Source: Sulfitobacter albidus
GTDB taxonomy: Bacteria; Pseudomonadota; Alphaproteobacteria; Rhodobacterales; Rhodobacteraceae
Assembly: GCF_018200035.1 (NCBI RefSeq)
Contig: NZ_CP073582.1
Coordinates: 1 to 64,000, forward strand
DNA length: 64,000 bases
Direction: 5' to 3'
Position numbers and translations under genes: made by a program. This document shows positions 8,490 to 17,846 of the stretch, piece after piece. Positions within the stretch are counted from its first letter, which is position 1. Each line of letters begins with the position of its first letter. The notes below the pieces were generated by a model. That model had not been told where the DNA came from. It ran no database searches and saw nothing but the letters and a program-made list of their open reading frames with translations.

Positions 8490-9530
8490 ATGACCGTTCA
8501 GACCATTCAGGCCGCGTATTACCGCGGGGACAAGAGCTTTGCCGTTGAGCCTGCACAGGCGCAGCCGCCCGCTGCGGGAGAGGTCGCGGTGCGGATTGCG
8601 TTCTGCGGCATTTGCGGCACCGATATGCATGTCTACCATGGCAATATGGACGCACGTGTGGGTCTAAATCGCATCGTAGGGCATGAAATGTCCGGCGTAG
8701 TGGATGCGGTGGGGCAGGGGGTCGAAGGATTTGCGCCGGGACAAAAGGTTGTGGTGCGCCCGCTTGATCATTGCGGTGACTGTCCGGCGTGTGACGCGGG
8801 TCACGCACATATCTGCCACAATCTGAAATTCCTCGGCCTTGATACCGACGGCGCCATGCAGGAGATTTGGACCGTGCCCGCCCACGTGCTGCACGCGCTG
8901 CCAGACGACATGCGCCTCGATCACGCGGCGCTGATCGAGCCTGCGGCGGTGGCTTGTCACGATGTTGCGCTGGCACAGGTGGGTGAGGGAGACGATGTGC
9001 TTGTAATCGGAGGTGGCCCGATTGGTGTGCTGGTTGCGATGGTGGCACGTGCCGCAGGCGGCACTGTCACAGTTTCCGAGGTCAACCCCAACCGTCTTGC
9101 CATCCTCGATAAGCTTGGGCTTGCGACGCTCAATCCGCGGGAGGTTGATCTGGCGGCCGAAGTGACTGGCCGCACCGGGGGCAAGGGTGCCGATGTCGTT
9201 TTTGAAGTATCCGGAACGCAGGCGGGGGTTGATGCCATGACCACCGTCGCCGCCACCCGTGCCCGTATCGTCATGGTGGCGATCCACGCGACAAAGCCGC
9301 AGATCGATCTGTTCCAGTTTTTCTGGCGTGAGCTGAAACTGCTGGGGGCCAGGGTCTACACCCCCGCCGATTACGACAAGGCGATAGAGCTGGTGGCAAG
9401 CGGCGCCGTTGATGCGGACACCATCATCACCGACGTAAGCCCGCTGGCGGATATTCAGGCAGCCTTCGAGGCGTTGGATGCCAGTCCCACTGCGCTGAAA
9501 AGCCTCATCAAGGTAGGAGACATCGCATGA
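8490..9530 (+). CDS. zinc-dependent medium-chain alcohol dehydrogenase
   Basis: A 346-residue MDR enzyme of the sorbitol/threonine/idonate dehydrogenase type. Catalytic zinc motifs FCGICGTDMH and GHEMSG are present, the structural zinc lobe is intact (CGDCPACDAGHAHIC), and the NAD site reads GGGPIGVLVAMVA. It probably oxidises a secondary hydroxyl of a sugar acid to a keto acid. It lies between the enolase-type gene and the SDR, overlapping the latter by ATGA. The exact polyol or aldonate substrate is unknown. Confidence 0.85.
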   Translation: MTVQTIQAAYYRGDKSFAVEPAQAQPPAAGEVAVRIAFCGICGTDMHVYHGNMDARVGLNRIVGHEMSGVVDAVGQGVEGFAPGQKVVVRPLDHCGDCPACDAGHAHICHNLKFLGLDTDGAMQEIWTVPAHVLHALPDDMRLDHAALIEPAAVACHDVALAQVGEGDDVLVIGGGPIGVLVAMVARAAGGTVTVSEVNPNRLAILDKLGLATLNPREVDLAAEVTGRTGGKGADVVFEVSGTQAGVDAMTTVAATRARIVMVAIHATKPQIDLFQFFWRELKLLGARVYTPADYDKAIELVASGAVDADTIITDVSPLADIQAAFEALDASPTALKSLIKVGDIA

Positions 9531-10281
9531 ACCTTTTTGATCTGACGGGCAAGACGGCGCTGGTCACGGGGGCCAAACGTGGCATCGGGCGGGGTATGGC
9601 CGAGGCGTTGGCCGCCGCAGGTGCCGATATCATCGGGGTGAGCGCCACGCTTGAGACCGAAGGCAGTGCAGTCGGCGCGGCCGTTGAGGCGTTGGGCCGA
9701 AAGTTCACTGCGCATGCCTGCGATTTCAGTGATCGCGCGGCGGTCACGTCTTTTGCCGCTGAAATGGCCGAGGCCGCTCCGGATATCCTCGTCAACAACG
9801 CGGGCACCATTCTTCGGGCGCCGGCGACCGAGCATGGTGATGATTTGTGGGACGAGGTGATCGAGGTGAACCTCAACGCGCAATTCGTGCTCTCGCGCGA
9901 GGTGGGACGCGCAATGGTGGCGCGCGGGTCAGGCAAGGTGATCTTCACCGCCTCGCTCTTGACGTTTCAGGGGGCATCACGGTTCCGGGCTACGCCGCCT
10001 CAAAGGGCGCGATCGGCCAGCTGACCAAGGCGTTGGCGAATGAATGGGCGGGTAAGGGTGTGAACGTCAACGCCATTGCTCCGGGCTATATCGCAACGGA
10101 CAACACGCAGGCGTTGCAGGACGATCCGGCCCGTGCAAAATCCATTCTTGAGCGGATTCCGGCGGGGCGCTGGGGGGCGCCAGAGGATTTTGGCGGGCCG
10201 GTTGTCTTTCTGGCCTCGGCGGCGTCCGATTACATGCACGGCACGGTGATGACGGTGGATGGCGGCTGGATGGGGCGATAG
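9527..10281 (+). CDS. kduD: KduD-like SDR (2-keto-3-deoxygluconate dehydrogenase type), frameshifted
   Basis: A 251-residue short-chain dehydrogenase after repair. It has the cofactor motif [14 protein letters not shown], catalytic YAASK and the C-terminus [20 protein letters not shown] ending in VDGGWMGR, which closely resembles KduD, the NAD-dependent dehydrogenase of 2-keto-3-deoxygluconate metabolism. The frame breaks in the G run 9970-9974: LLTFQG must be followed by [15 protein letters not shown], and one added base does this. It shares the operon with the enolase and alcohol dehydrogenase genes. A gluconate 5-dehydrogenase assignment is the main alternative. Confidence 0.82.
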
Positions 10282-10395
10282 GGCTTCACCAGCGTGTGAT
10301 CGGGGATGCACCGCGCGCCTTGAGTGCCTAGCTACCGGGGGTTGAGGTCGCCCCCCTGCGGCGCTACTTCGCACCCGAGCGCATAAAGGATCCCC

Positions 10396-11400
10396 ATGAC
10401 CACCGTTCTTGTCACCGGCGCCGCCGGATTTATCGGCTTTCACGTCTGCGCGGCACTTTTGAACGAGGGGCACCGCGTGATCGGCCTCGATTCAGTGAAT
10501 GCCTACTACGATGTGGCGCTGAAACGCGCGCGGATCGACAGGCTTGCGGGGCAGGGCACGTTCGACTTGATCGAGGCGAAGATCGAGACGCCCGGCGTAT
10601 TGATGGAGCTTTTTGCCACTCACGGCCCCGAGATCGTGATCCATCTCGCCGCCCAAGCCGGGGTGCGGTATTCGCTGGAAAACCCCATGGCGTATTTTGA
10701 GACGAATATCGGCGGGGTGATGCAGCTTCTGGAGGCCGCGCGCGCCTACCCTCCGCGTCACATGCTCATGGCATCCAGCAGCTCTGCCTACGGCGCCAAT
10801 ACGGCAATGCCCTACCGCGAGGATGTGGCGGCGGACCATCAGATGTCCCTTTATGCTGCGACCAAGAAATCGGGCGAGAATATCGCCCATTCCTACGCGC
10901 ATCTGTTCGACCTGCCGATCACGATGTTTCGGTTTTTCACCGTCTACGGGCCCTGGGGTCGCCCCGATATGGCGCCACACAAATTCACCCGCGCCATCCT
11001 CGCGGGGGAGAGTATCGACGTCTACAATCATGGCGACATGCGCCGGGACTTCACCTATATCGACGACCTGGTGACGGCGATCCTGCTTTTGCGCGATGCG
11101 GTGCCGGCGGCGGGGCAGCGGGCGAACGCGGCTGACAGCATTTCCGACGTGGCGCCGTTTCGCGTGGTCAACATCGGCAACTCAGACCCGATCAAGCTTA
11201 CCGATTTCATCGCCGCATTGGAGACGGCAACGGGCCAGCCCGCCAAGCAGAACCTGATGCCCATGCAGCCGGGCGATGTACCCGCTACCTGGGCCGACGT
11301 GGGGCTGCTGCGCGCCTTGACAGGGTACGTGCCGCAGACGGATCTGGCGACCGGCGTCGGCCATTTTGTCGACTGGTTCAGGGACTACTACGGCCGTTGA
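10396..11400 (+). CDS. UDP-glucuronate 4-epimerase-like NAD-dependent epimerase
   Basis: A 334-residue extended SDR. The N-terminal GAAGFIG motif binds NAD, HLAAQAGVRYS and SSSSAYG are conserved in the UDP-glucuronate/galacturonate epimerase group, the catalytic pair is in YAATKK, and FRFFTVYGPWGRPDMA is characteristic of that group. It interconverts UDP-glucuronate and UDP-galacturonate for surface polysaccharides. It follows the sugar-acid operon after a 114-bp gap in which I see no clear signal, so it may be an independent unit. Confidence 0.87.
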   Translation: MTTVLVTGAAGFIGFHVCAALLNEGHRVIGLDSVNAYYDVALKRARIDRLAGQGTFDLIEAKIETPGVLMELFATHGPEIVIHLAAQAGVRYSLENPMAYFETNIGGVMQLLEAARAYPPRHMLMASSSSAYGANTAMPYREDVAADHQMSLYAATKKSGENIAHSYAHLFDLPITMFRFFTVYGPWGRPDMAPHKFTRAILAGESIDVYNHGDMRRDFTYIDDLVTAILLLRDAVPAAGQRANAADSISDVAPFRVVNIGNSDPIKLTDFIAALETATGQPAKQNLMPMQPGDVPATWADVGLLRALTGYVPQTDLATGVGHFVDWFRDYYGR

Positions 11401-11403
11401 CTG

Positions 11404-11417
11404 GTTGCATGTGTAAC
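11404..11417. promoter_or_regulatory. MarR-type operator candidate upstream of marR
   Basis: GTT-N8-AAC with imperfect inner symmetry (GTTGCA and TGTAAC). It lies 23-36 bases before the MarR start codon; the same spacing recurs in front of hmgA. Confidence 0.45.
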
Positions 11418-11439
11418 TGAATTTGGGCTATGTGGTGGC

Positions 11440-11865
11440 ATGGCCGATTTCGATCTCAAGCACTTCACACCCTATCTGCTGAACATCGCCGCAGAAACGT
11501 CGAGCGCCGGTTTCGCGGCGTATTACAAGGACCGCTACGGCATGTTGCGCACCGAATGGCGGGTGCTTTTTCACCTTGGCCGCTATGGTGCGATGACGGC
11601 AAAAGAGGTCTGCTTGCGTGCCCAGCTGCACAAGACCAAGGTCAGCCGGGCCGTGTCCGCGCTTGAGGCGAAGCGTTTCCTGCGCCGCAATGAACAGGAA
11701 CACGACCGGCGCCTCGAGACGCTGACGCTGACGTCTGCGGGGCAGGGGGTCTACGCCGATCTTGCGGCGGAAGCGGAGCGGTTCGACGCGACGCTGATGG
11801 CGCCCCTGACCTTGGCCGAGCGGGAAATCCTGCACACCTGCCTGACCAGGATCGCAGGCCTTTAA
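11440..11865 (+). CDS. MarR-family regulator of the homogentisate operon
   Basis: A 141-residue winged-helix regulator. The N-terminal dimer helix is followed by WRVLFHLGRYG, the recognition region HKTKVSRAVSALEAK and the wing RRNEQEHDRRLETLTLT. The gene is immediately upstream of hmgA with a 92-bp gap. MarR proteins in this position usually repress homogentisate genes until an aromatic intermediate is bound. Two GTT-N8-AAC sites, one before its own gene and one before hmgA, fit repression plus autoregulation. Confidence 0.9.
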   Translation: MADFDLKHFTPYLLNIAAETSSAGFAAYYKDRYGMLRTEWRVLFHLGRYGAMTAKEVCLRAQLHKTKVSRAVSALEAKRFLRRNEQEHDRRLETLTLTSAGQGVYADLAAEAERFDATLMAPLTLAEREILHTCLTRIAGL

Positions 11866-11908
11866 CACATCGCCGCAAGGTATCAAAATTATAAGATTGG
11901 GCTTGTTA

Positions 11909-11922
11909 GTTACAAATACAAC
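11909..11922. promoter_or_regulatory. MarR-type operator candidate upstream of hmgA
   Basis: GTT-N8-AAC, extended to TAGTT-N8-AACTA at 11907-11924. It lies in the AT-rich gap before hmgA, whose start is preceded by a strong AGGAGG ribosome site. The outer bases and spacing resemble the site before marR. Confidence 0.55.
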
Positions 11923-11957
11923 TATTAGCCCTGTCGCAACGCACCTCAGGAGGTTTC

Positions 11958-13316
11958 ATGAACTCGCACCCTGATTTTTCGACCCTGACCGTCGCACCCT
12001 CCAGCGGGGGGACGACCGCGGGCTATATGCCGGGCTTTGGCAATGACTTCGAGACCGAAGCACTGCCTGACGCGCTCCCGCAGGGCATGAACTCCCCGCA
12101 AAAGGTGAACTATGGCCTTTACGGTGAACAGCTGAGCGGTACTGCCTTTACCGCACCAAGCCACCAGAATGAGCGGACGTGGTGCTACCGTATCCGCCCC
12201 TCGGTCAAGCACACGCACCGGTTTGCGCGCATTGATCTGCCTTACTGGAAATCCGCGCCGCATGTGATCGAGGATGTGACCTCTCTGGGTCAATACCGCT
12301 GGGATCCGGTGCCCCACGGCGAAGGGCTGACCTGGCTGACTGGCATGCGCACGATGACGACGGCAGGGGATGTGAACACCCAAGTCGGCATGGCCAGTCA
12401 TATTTATCTGGTCACCGACAGCATGGTGGATGCCTATTTCTATTCCGCCGACTCAGAGTTGTTGGTCGTCCCGCAGGAAGGCCGTTTGCGTTTCGCCACC
12501 GAATTGGGCGTGATTGACGTGGAGCCGCAGGAGATCGCGATCATCCCGCGCGGTCTGGTCTACCGGGTCGAGGTGATCGAGGGGCCGTGCCGTGGGTTCG
12601 TGTGCGAAAACTACGGGCAGAAATTCGATCTGCCGGGGCGTGGCCCGATCGGCGCCAACTGTATGGCGAACCGGCGTGATTTCAAAACCCCCGTCGCCGC
12701 CTTCGAGGACCGCAATGCGCCCTCGACAGTGACGGTGAAATGGGCCGGGCAATTCCATGAAACCCGCATCGATCACTCCCCGCTTGATGTGGTCGCTTGG
12801 CATGGCAACTACGCGCCGTGCAAATACGATCTGCGTACCTATTGCCCCGTGGGCGCGGTGCTGTTCGATCACCCCGATCCGTCGATTTTTACGGTGCTGA
12901 CGGCCCCTTCGGGCGTGGAGGGCACCGCGAACATCGACTTTGTGCTGTTCCGGGATCGCTGGATGGTCGCCGAAGATACCTTCCGCCCGCCGTGGTACCA
13001 CAAGAACGTCATGTCAGAGCTGATGGGGAATATATTCGGCATCTACGACGCCAAGCCAAAGGGGTTCATCCCCGGTGGCATGTCGCTCCACAACATGATG
13101 CTGCCGCACGGGCCGGACAAGAACGCATTCGAAGGCGCCAGCAATGCGGATCTGAAGGCCGAAAAGCTGGAGAACACCATGTCCTTCATGTTTGAGACGC
13201 GCTTTCCCCAGCATCTCACGCGCTTTGCCGCCGAGGAGGCGCCGCTGCAGGACGACTACATCGACTGCTGGACGGACATCGAAAAGAAGTTCGACGGCAC
13301 GCCGGGGAAGAAATGA
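11958..13316 (+). CDS. hmgA: homogentisate 1,2-dioxygenase
   Basis: A 452-residue iron dioxygenase that opens the homogentisate ring to maleylacetoacetate. Typical stretches are [20 protein letters not shown] near the N-terminus, [12 protein letters not shown], and the iron-site region [12 protein letters not shown] followed by FEGAS. Full family length. The start ATG 11958 has an AGGAGG site. The stop overlaps the start of a small membrane-protein gene, and fahA follows, giving the ring-cleavage and hydrolysis steps of tyrosine/phenylalanine breakdown in one operon. Confidence 0.97.
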   Translation: MNSHPDFSTLTVAPSSGGTTAGYMPGFGNDFETEALPDALPQGMNSPQKVNYGLYGEQLSGTAFTAPSHQNERTWCYRIRPSVKHTHRFARIDLPYWKSAPHVIEDVTSLGQYRWDPVPHGEGLTWLTGMRTMTTAGDVNTQVGMASHIYLVTDSMVDAYFYSADSELLVVPQEGRLRFATELGVIDVEPQEIAIIPRGLVYRVEVIEGPCRGFVCENYGQKFDLPGRGPIGANCMANRRDFKTPVAAFEDRNAPSTVTVKWAGQFHETRIDHSPLDVVAWHGNYAPCKYDLRTYCPVGAVLFDHPDPSIFTVLTAPSGVEGTANIDFVLFRDRWMVAEDTFRPPWYHKNVMSELMGNIFGIYDAKPKGFIPGGMSLHNMMLPHGPDKNAFEGASNADLKAEKLENTMSFMFETRFPQHLTRFAAEEAPLQDDYIDCWTDIEKKFDGTPGKK

Positions 13317-13489
13317 CTGATTTCTTCGGATATCTCGCCCTCGCCCTGCTGGCGCTGATCGTTCTCTACATTCTCTGGGTGTGGTGGCAGAAGTTCGTCG
13401 CAAACCGCCCCGACCGCTACGGCAAAGGGCCGGGACACGATCTGCGCGGCGCCGAACGCGGCCAATGGCACCGCGGCAAGGACGACTGA
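13313..13489 (+). CDS. small single-pass membrane protein between hmgA and fahA
   Basis: A 58-residue frame starting inside the hmgA stop (ATGA overlap) and ending 37 bases before fahA. Residues 5-25 form one strongly hydrophobic segment rich in Leu and aromatic residues (ending ILWVWW), followed by a basic, Arg/Gly-rich tail ([11 protein letters not shown] and [14 protein letters not shown]). I do not recognise a family. Translational coupling to hmgA and the plausible membrane-anchor composition support a real gene. A role as an anchor or small accessory protein would be a guess. Confidence 0.65.
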   Translation: MTDFFGYLALALLALIVLYILWVWWQKFVANRPDRYGKGPGHDLRGAERGQWHRGKDD

Positions 13490-13526
13490 CCGGCGTACCG
13501 CCACCCCAATAGACAAGGATACCACG

Positions 13527-14780
13527 ATGCCCCTCACCCCCTCCTGGGTCGAAAGCGCCAACGACGCCGACTGTCCGTTCCCGCTCAACAACCTGCCCTA
13601 CGGCGTGTTCACCACCAACAGCCTTGAGCCGCGCTGCGGCGTGGCCATCGGGGACCGCATCCTGGATCTGCAAGCCGCCGAAGAGGCGGGCGTGATCGCC
13701 ATTGCCGAGGATCCGGTGTTTGACGTGCCCTACTGGAACGACGTGATGGACCTGGGTCCCGAAGCCTGGGGTGCGCTGCGCGCGCGCCTGCAAGAGTTGC
13801 TCGCCGAAGGTTCCGCCGAGCAGGCCACCGTCGCGCCGATGCTGATTCTGATGGCCGAGGCGCGCATGGAACTGCCCATCGTCGTGACCGAGTTCACCGA
13901 TTTCTATGCGGGCAAGCATCACGCGATGAATGTCGGCAGCATGTTCCGCGACCCCGAAAACGCTTTGCCGCCCAATTGGCTGCACATTCCCATCGGGTAC
14001 AACGGCCGCGCGTCCACGGTTGTGGTCTCTGGCACCGACATTCACCGCCCCAACGGCCAGACCAAGGCGCCCGATGCGGACGCCCCCGGTTTTGGCCCCT
14101 GCAAACGGCTTGATTTCGAGCTTGAGATGGGCGCGATCGTGGGCGGTACCTCCGAGATGGGCCAGCCGATCACGGTGCAACAGGCCGACGATATGATCTT
14201 TGGCTATGTACTGCTCAACGATTGGTCGGCCCGCGATATTCAGGCTTGGGAGTATCAGCCCCTCGGCCCCTTCCAGGCCAAAGCTTTCGCGACCTCGATT
14301 TCGCCCTGGATTGTCACCAAGGCAGCGCTCGAGCCCTTCCGTACCTCGACGCCGGAGCGGGAACGTGACCTGTTGCCCTACCTGCAAGAGCCCGGGCCGA
14401 TGCTGTACGACATCGCGCTGTCCGTCACCCTTGCCCCCGAGGGCCGGGACCCGACCACAATCGCCGAAACCAACTACGATCAGATGTATTACTCCGCGGC
14501 TCAGCAACTCGCCCACCACGCCAGTTCGGGCTGCGCGATGAACTCAGGAGACTTGATCGGCTCGGGCACCGTTTCGGGCCCCCAAAAAACCGAACGTGGC
14601 AGCCTTCTGGAACTGAGTTGGGGCGGCAAGGACCCGATCACCCTGAGTACAGGAGAGGTCCGCAGCTTTCTTGAAGACGGTGATACCCTCACGCTGAGCG
14701 GCCACTGCCAGGGGGACGGCTTTACGATTGGCTTTGGCAGTTGCACCGGCACCGTGCTGCCCGCAAAAACCTTTCCCTGA
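13527..14780 (+). CDS. fahA: fumarylacetoacetase
   Basis: A 417-residue fumarylacetoacetate hydrolase, the last step of the homogentisate route, giving fumarate and acetoacetate. The N-terminal SH3-like part (NNLPYGVFTT, PRCGVAIGD) and the catalytic domain with the metal ligands in EFTDFYAGKHHA, ELEMGAIVGG and LNDWSARDIQAWEYQPLGPF are all present. Typical eukaryotic-type FAH length. It is third in the operon with hmgA, and maiA, encoding the intervening isomerase, lies at the far end of the same strand run. Confidence 0.96.
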   Translation: MPLTPSWVESANDADCPFPLNNLPYGVFTTNSLEPRCGVAIGDRILDLQAAEEAGVIAIAEDPVFDVPYWNDVMDLGPEAWGALRARLQELLAEGSAEQATVAPMLILMAEARMELPIVVTEFTDFYAGKHHAMNVGSMFRDPENALPPNWLHIPIGYNGRASTVVVSGTDIHRPNGQTKAPDADAPGFGPCKRLDFELEMGAIVGGTSEMGQPITVQQADDMIFGYVLLNDWSARDIQAWEYQPLGPFQAKAFATSISPWIVTKAALEPFRTSTPERERDLLPYLQEPGPMLYDIALSVTLAPEGRDPTTIAETNYDQMYYSAAQQLAHHASSGCAMNSGDLIGSGTVSGPQKTERGSLLELSWGGKDPITLSTGEVRSFLEDGDTLTLSGHCQGDGFTIGFGSCTGTVLPAKTFP

Positions 14781-14866
14781 AAGCGCAGGCATCCCCCCTG
14801 CACCCTTTCAAAAATACCTAAATCCGGCGCATCCCACCCAAGCGCCCAACCCGATCAGGAGCATCC

Positions 14867-15817
14867 ATGGCCAAAGCATTCGCATCCCAAGGCGACATGA
14901 CCGAAAAGAAAATCACCTTTGACGAGGTTGGCCGCGATTTGTGGGCTTTCACCGCCGAGGGCGATCCGAACTCCGGCATCATCATCGGTGACGACAGCGT
15001 CATGGTGGTCGAGGCGCAAGCGACCCCGCGATTGGCCGAGAAAGTGATCGAGCGGGTGCGGTCGGTGACCGACAAACCGATCAGCCATCTGGTGCTGACC
15101 CACTACCACGCGGTGCGCGTGCTGGGCGCGTCGGCCTACGGCGCGGATCAGATCATCATGTCCGATGCCGCGCGCGGTATGGTTGCCGAACGCGGACAGG
15201 AGGATTGGGACAGCGAATTCCAACGCTTCCCCCGCCTGTTTGAAGGCCATGAAAGCATCCCCGGCCTGACCTGGCCCACCACCACGTTCAGCGACGCGAT
15301 GACGGTCTATCTGGGCAACCGTCGGGTCGATATTCGCCATATCGGGCGGGCGCATACTGCGGGTGACGCGATCATCCACGTGCCGGACGAGAATGTGATG
15401 TTTACCGGCGATATCGTTGAAGACCACTCCGCGTGTTACTGCGGTGATGGGTATTTCAGGGATTGGGGCAGCACGCTTGACCGCATCAAAGCCTACGGCG
15501 TCGATGCCATCGCCCCGGGGCGCGGCGGCGCGCTCATCGGGCAGGAGGCCGTGAACCGCGCCATCGAATCGACCCGCGATTTTGTCCATTCCACCTACGC
15601 GCCCGCCGCGCGCGTCGCGGCGCGCGGGGGCGATCTAAAGGAGGCATGGGACGCCGTGCGCGCCGAATGTGACCCCAAGTTTGCCGATTACGCGATCTAT
15701 GAGCATTGCCTGCCCTTCAACGTCGCCCGCGCCTTTGATGAGGCCCGCGGCATCGCGCATCCGCGCATCTGGACCGACAAACTTGATCTGGAGATGTGGG
15801 AGGCGTTGCAGGGGTGA
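14867..15817 (+). CDS. MBL-fold protein with an altered metal motif
   Basis: A 316-residue metallo-beta-lactamase-fold protein in the homogentisate operon. The usual HxHxDH motif reads HYHAVR (His79, His81, Val83, Arg84), so the second-metal Asp-His pair is missing, while the later AHTAGDA histidine and the FTGD aspartate remain. This suggests a single metal or a non-canonical hydrolase or oxidase. Start ATG 14867 is used; ATG 14897 is an alternative that still leaves the fold intact. Its stop overlaps the GTG of the next small gene. Its function in aromatic breakdown is unknown; it may act on a thioester or lactone by-product. Confidence 0.8.
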   Translation: MAKAFASQGDMTEKKITFDEVGRDLWAFTAEGDPNSGIIIGDDSVMVVEAQATPRLAEKVIERVRSVTDKPISHLVLTHYHAVRVLGASAYGADQIIMSDAARGMVAERGQEDWDSEFQRFPRLFEGHESIPGLTWPTTTFSDAMTVYLGNRRVDIRHIGRAHTAGDAIIHVPDENVMFTGDIVEDHSACYCGDGYFRDWGSTLDRIKAYGVDAIAPGRGGALIGQEAVNRAIESTRDFVHSTYAPAARVAARGGDLKEAWDAVRAECDPKFADYAIYEHCLPFNVARAFDEARGIAHPRIWTDKLDLEMWEALQG

Positions 15818-16200
15818 CTTTCTTGGAGGCTGCCTTGATCGCGCTGATGTTGGGCCTTTTTCCCGTGACGCTGTTCACTTGGTTCAAGTTTTTCGGGTGG
15901 TTTTTCAATTTACTGTTCGCCGCAAAGACTCAATCTGACTTGCAACCGAAATGGAAGTGGGTCGTTTCGGGTGGGTTTTCTGGGCTGTTCGCGATCGCAA
16001 CCGATCGGGGTCAGGCATCACAGTGGTTAGGCTTTTTTAAATCGCTGTTCTGGGCGGCCTCTTCTTTCACTGCGATGATGTTGATTGCTGGACTATTGTT
16101 CATCCCAAATGAAACTGACTGCGGAACAACACAGCAAGCTTTAGGTCATTCCATAGCCTTGCGGTTTGAGTGCCTTACCCGCGTCATTGGTAAGAACTAG
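15814..16200 (+). CDS. hypothetical membrane protein
   Basis: A 128-residue protein starting with GTG 15814 inside the previous stop. It has about three hydrophobic segments (residues about 5-30, 45-60 and 75-98) and no family I recognise. Its codon use is clearly more AT-rich than its neighbours and it interrupts an otherwise tight aromatic operon, which hints at a recently acquired gene. The 17-base gap to the following FAD hydroxylase holds that gene's own ribosome site (TAGGAG). Confidence 0.6.
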   Translation: MTFLEAALIALMLGLFPVTLFTWFKFFGWFFNLLFAAKTQSDLQPKWKWVVSGGFSGLFAIATDRGQASQWLGFFKSLFWAASSFTAMMLIAGLLFIPNETDCGTTQQALGHSIALRFECLTRVIGKN

Positions 16201-16217
16201 AAATAGGAGACTTTGAC

Positions 16218-17846
16218 ATGGTTGCGGTACGCTATCAGACAGCCTTCAAGCTGTACCCCTACGCCCGTGTGCCCGATCAGGACGCGGCACCGGTGCGTCA
16301 TCCGGTTGTGATTATCGGGGGCGGGCCTGTCGGCCTCGCCCTCGCGCTGGATCTTGGGCAGCGCGGCACGCCCGCGCTTGTGCTCGACGATCACGAGGGC
16401 GCGGGGCTGGGCTCAAAGGCGATCTGTTTCGCCAAACGCACGCTCGATATCGCGACACGCCTGGGGGCCGGTGCGCCGATGGTGGACAAGGGGGTCGTCT
16501 GGAATGTCGGGCGGGTATTTCACGGCGCGGGCAAAGTGTTCGAATTCAATCTCCTGCCCGAAGAGGGGCACCGCAACCCCGCCTTCATAAACCTGCAACA
16601 GCCCTATTTCGAACGCTTCCTGCACGACGCCATCCGCACGGCCCAATCGGAGGGCGCGCCGATCGAAGTGCGCGGGCGAAACTCGGTCACCTCCGTCACG
16701 CCCCACGCAGATCATTCGGTGATCGAAGTCGACACGCCCGATGGCCCCTATACGCTTGAGGCCGACTGGCTCATCGCCTGTGACGGTGCGCGCTCGCCCA
16801 CGCGCGACATGCTGGGGCTCAGCTTTGATGGGCGCGTGTTCGAGGATAATTTCCTGATTGCCGACGTGCGGATGAAGGCCAATTTCCCGACCGAGCGGTG
16901 GTTTTGGTTCGAGCCGCCGTTCGAAGGGGCAGGCCAATCCGCCCTGCTGCACAAGCAACCCGATGACATCTGGCGGATCGACTTTCAGTTGGGATGGGAC
17001 ATCGACCGTGCGCAGGAGCTGGAGCCCGAGCGCATCCGCGCCCGCGTTGATGCGATGCTCAGTTCGCAAAGCGGCACCGTGCCGGAATACGAGCTTGAAT
17101 GGACTTCAATCTACACGTTTCAGTGCCGGCGGATGGAACGGTTTCGCCATGGTCCGGTCCTGTTTGCCGGAGACAGTGCGCATCAGGTCTCGCCCTTTGG
17201 CGCACGCGGGGCCAATTCGGGCGTGCAGGATGCCGACAACCTTGGCTGGAAGCTTGATCTGGTGTGCAAGGGCGCGGCGGACGCCAGACTGCTTGACACC
17301 TATGCGACCGAGCGCGAGTTCGCGGCGGACGAGAACATCCTCAATTCATCGCGGGCGACCGATTTCATGACGCCCAAATCCGAGATCAGCCAGATATTTC
17401 GCAACGCCGTACTGGAAATGGCGGCACGCGCGCCCTTTGCCCGCCCGTTGGTGAATTCAGGTCGCCTATCGGTGCCCTGCACCTACGATGGTTTTGCGCT
17501 TTTTGGTGAAGATGCACTGAACGGTCCTGCGCGCACGCGCCCCGGTAGTGCCTGCCCGGATGCGCCTTTGGCCGACGGTTATCTATTGGATCACCTGCGC
17601 GGTGGCTTCACGCTTCTGTCGATTGGTGGTGAGGCTCCGCAGCTGCCAAATTCTGACAGTATCTCGTTACAGTCGCTGCACGTGCCTGACCCTTCCGAAG
17701 AATTGGCGGAGCGCTATCTGGGGGCTGCCGCCGAGGCCGTCTATCTCATCCGTCCCGACCAGCATGTGGTCGCACGCTGGCCCGCATTTGACGCGGCGGC
17801 GGTAGTCGCCGCGCTGACCATTGCTAGCGGAAAGGAGCTTGCATGA
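16218..17846 (+). CDS. FAD-dependent aromatic monooxygenase (MhpA/PheA-like)
   Basis: A 542-residue class A flavoprotein hydroxylase. It shows the GGGPVGLALA dinucleotide motif at about residue 35, the ACDGARSPTR (DG) motif and the FAGDSAHQVSPFGARGANSG (GD) motif, as in 3-(3-hydroxyphenyl)propionate hydroxylases. Placed in the homogentisate operon, it may hydroxylate a monophenol such as 3-hydroxyphenylacetate to homogentisate; this is inferred from context, not from residues. The stop overlaps the DUF2783 gene, and a small partner protein is known for the 3-hydroxyphenylacetate 6-hydroxylase of Pseudomonas (MhaB). Confidence 0.87.
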   Translation: MVAVRYQTAFKLYPYARVPDQDAAPVRHPVVIIGGGPVGLALALDLGQRGTPALVLDDHEGAGLGSKAICFAKRTLDIATRLGAGAPMVDKGVVWNVGRVFHGAGKVFEFNLLPEEGHRNPAFINLQQPYFERFLHDAIRTAQSEGAPIEVRGRNSVTSVTPHADHSVIEVDTPDGPYTLEADWLIACDGARSPTRDMLGLSFDGRVFEDNFLIADVRMKANFPTERWFWFEPPFEGAGQSALLHKQPDDIWRIDFQLGWDIDRAQELEPERIRARVDAMLSSQSGTVPEYELEWTSIYTFQCRRMERFRHGPVLFAGDSAHQVSPFGARGANSGVQDADNLGWKLDLVCKGAADARLLDTYATEREFAADENILNSSRATDFMTPKSEISQIFRNAVLEMAARAPFARPLVNSGRLSVPCTYDGFALFGEDALNGPARTRPGSACPDAPLADGYLLDHLRGGFTLLSIGGEAPQLPNSDSISLQSLHVPDPSEELAERYLGAAAEAVYLIRPDQHVVARWPAFDAAAVVAALTIASGKELA

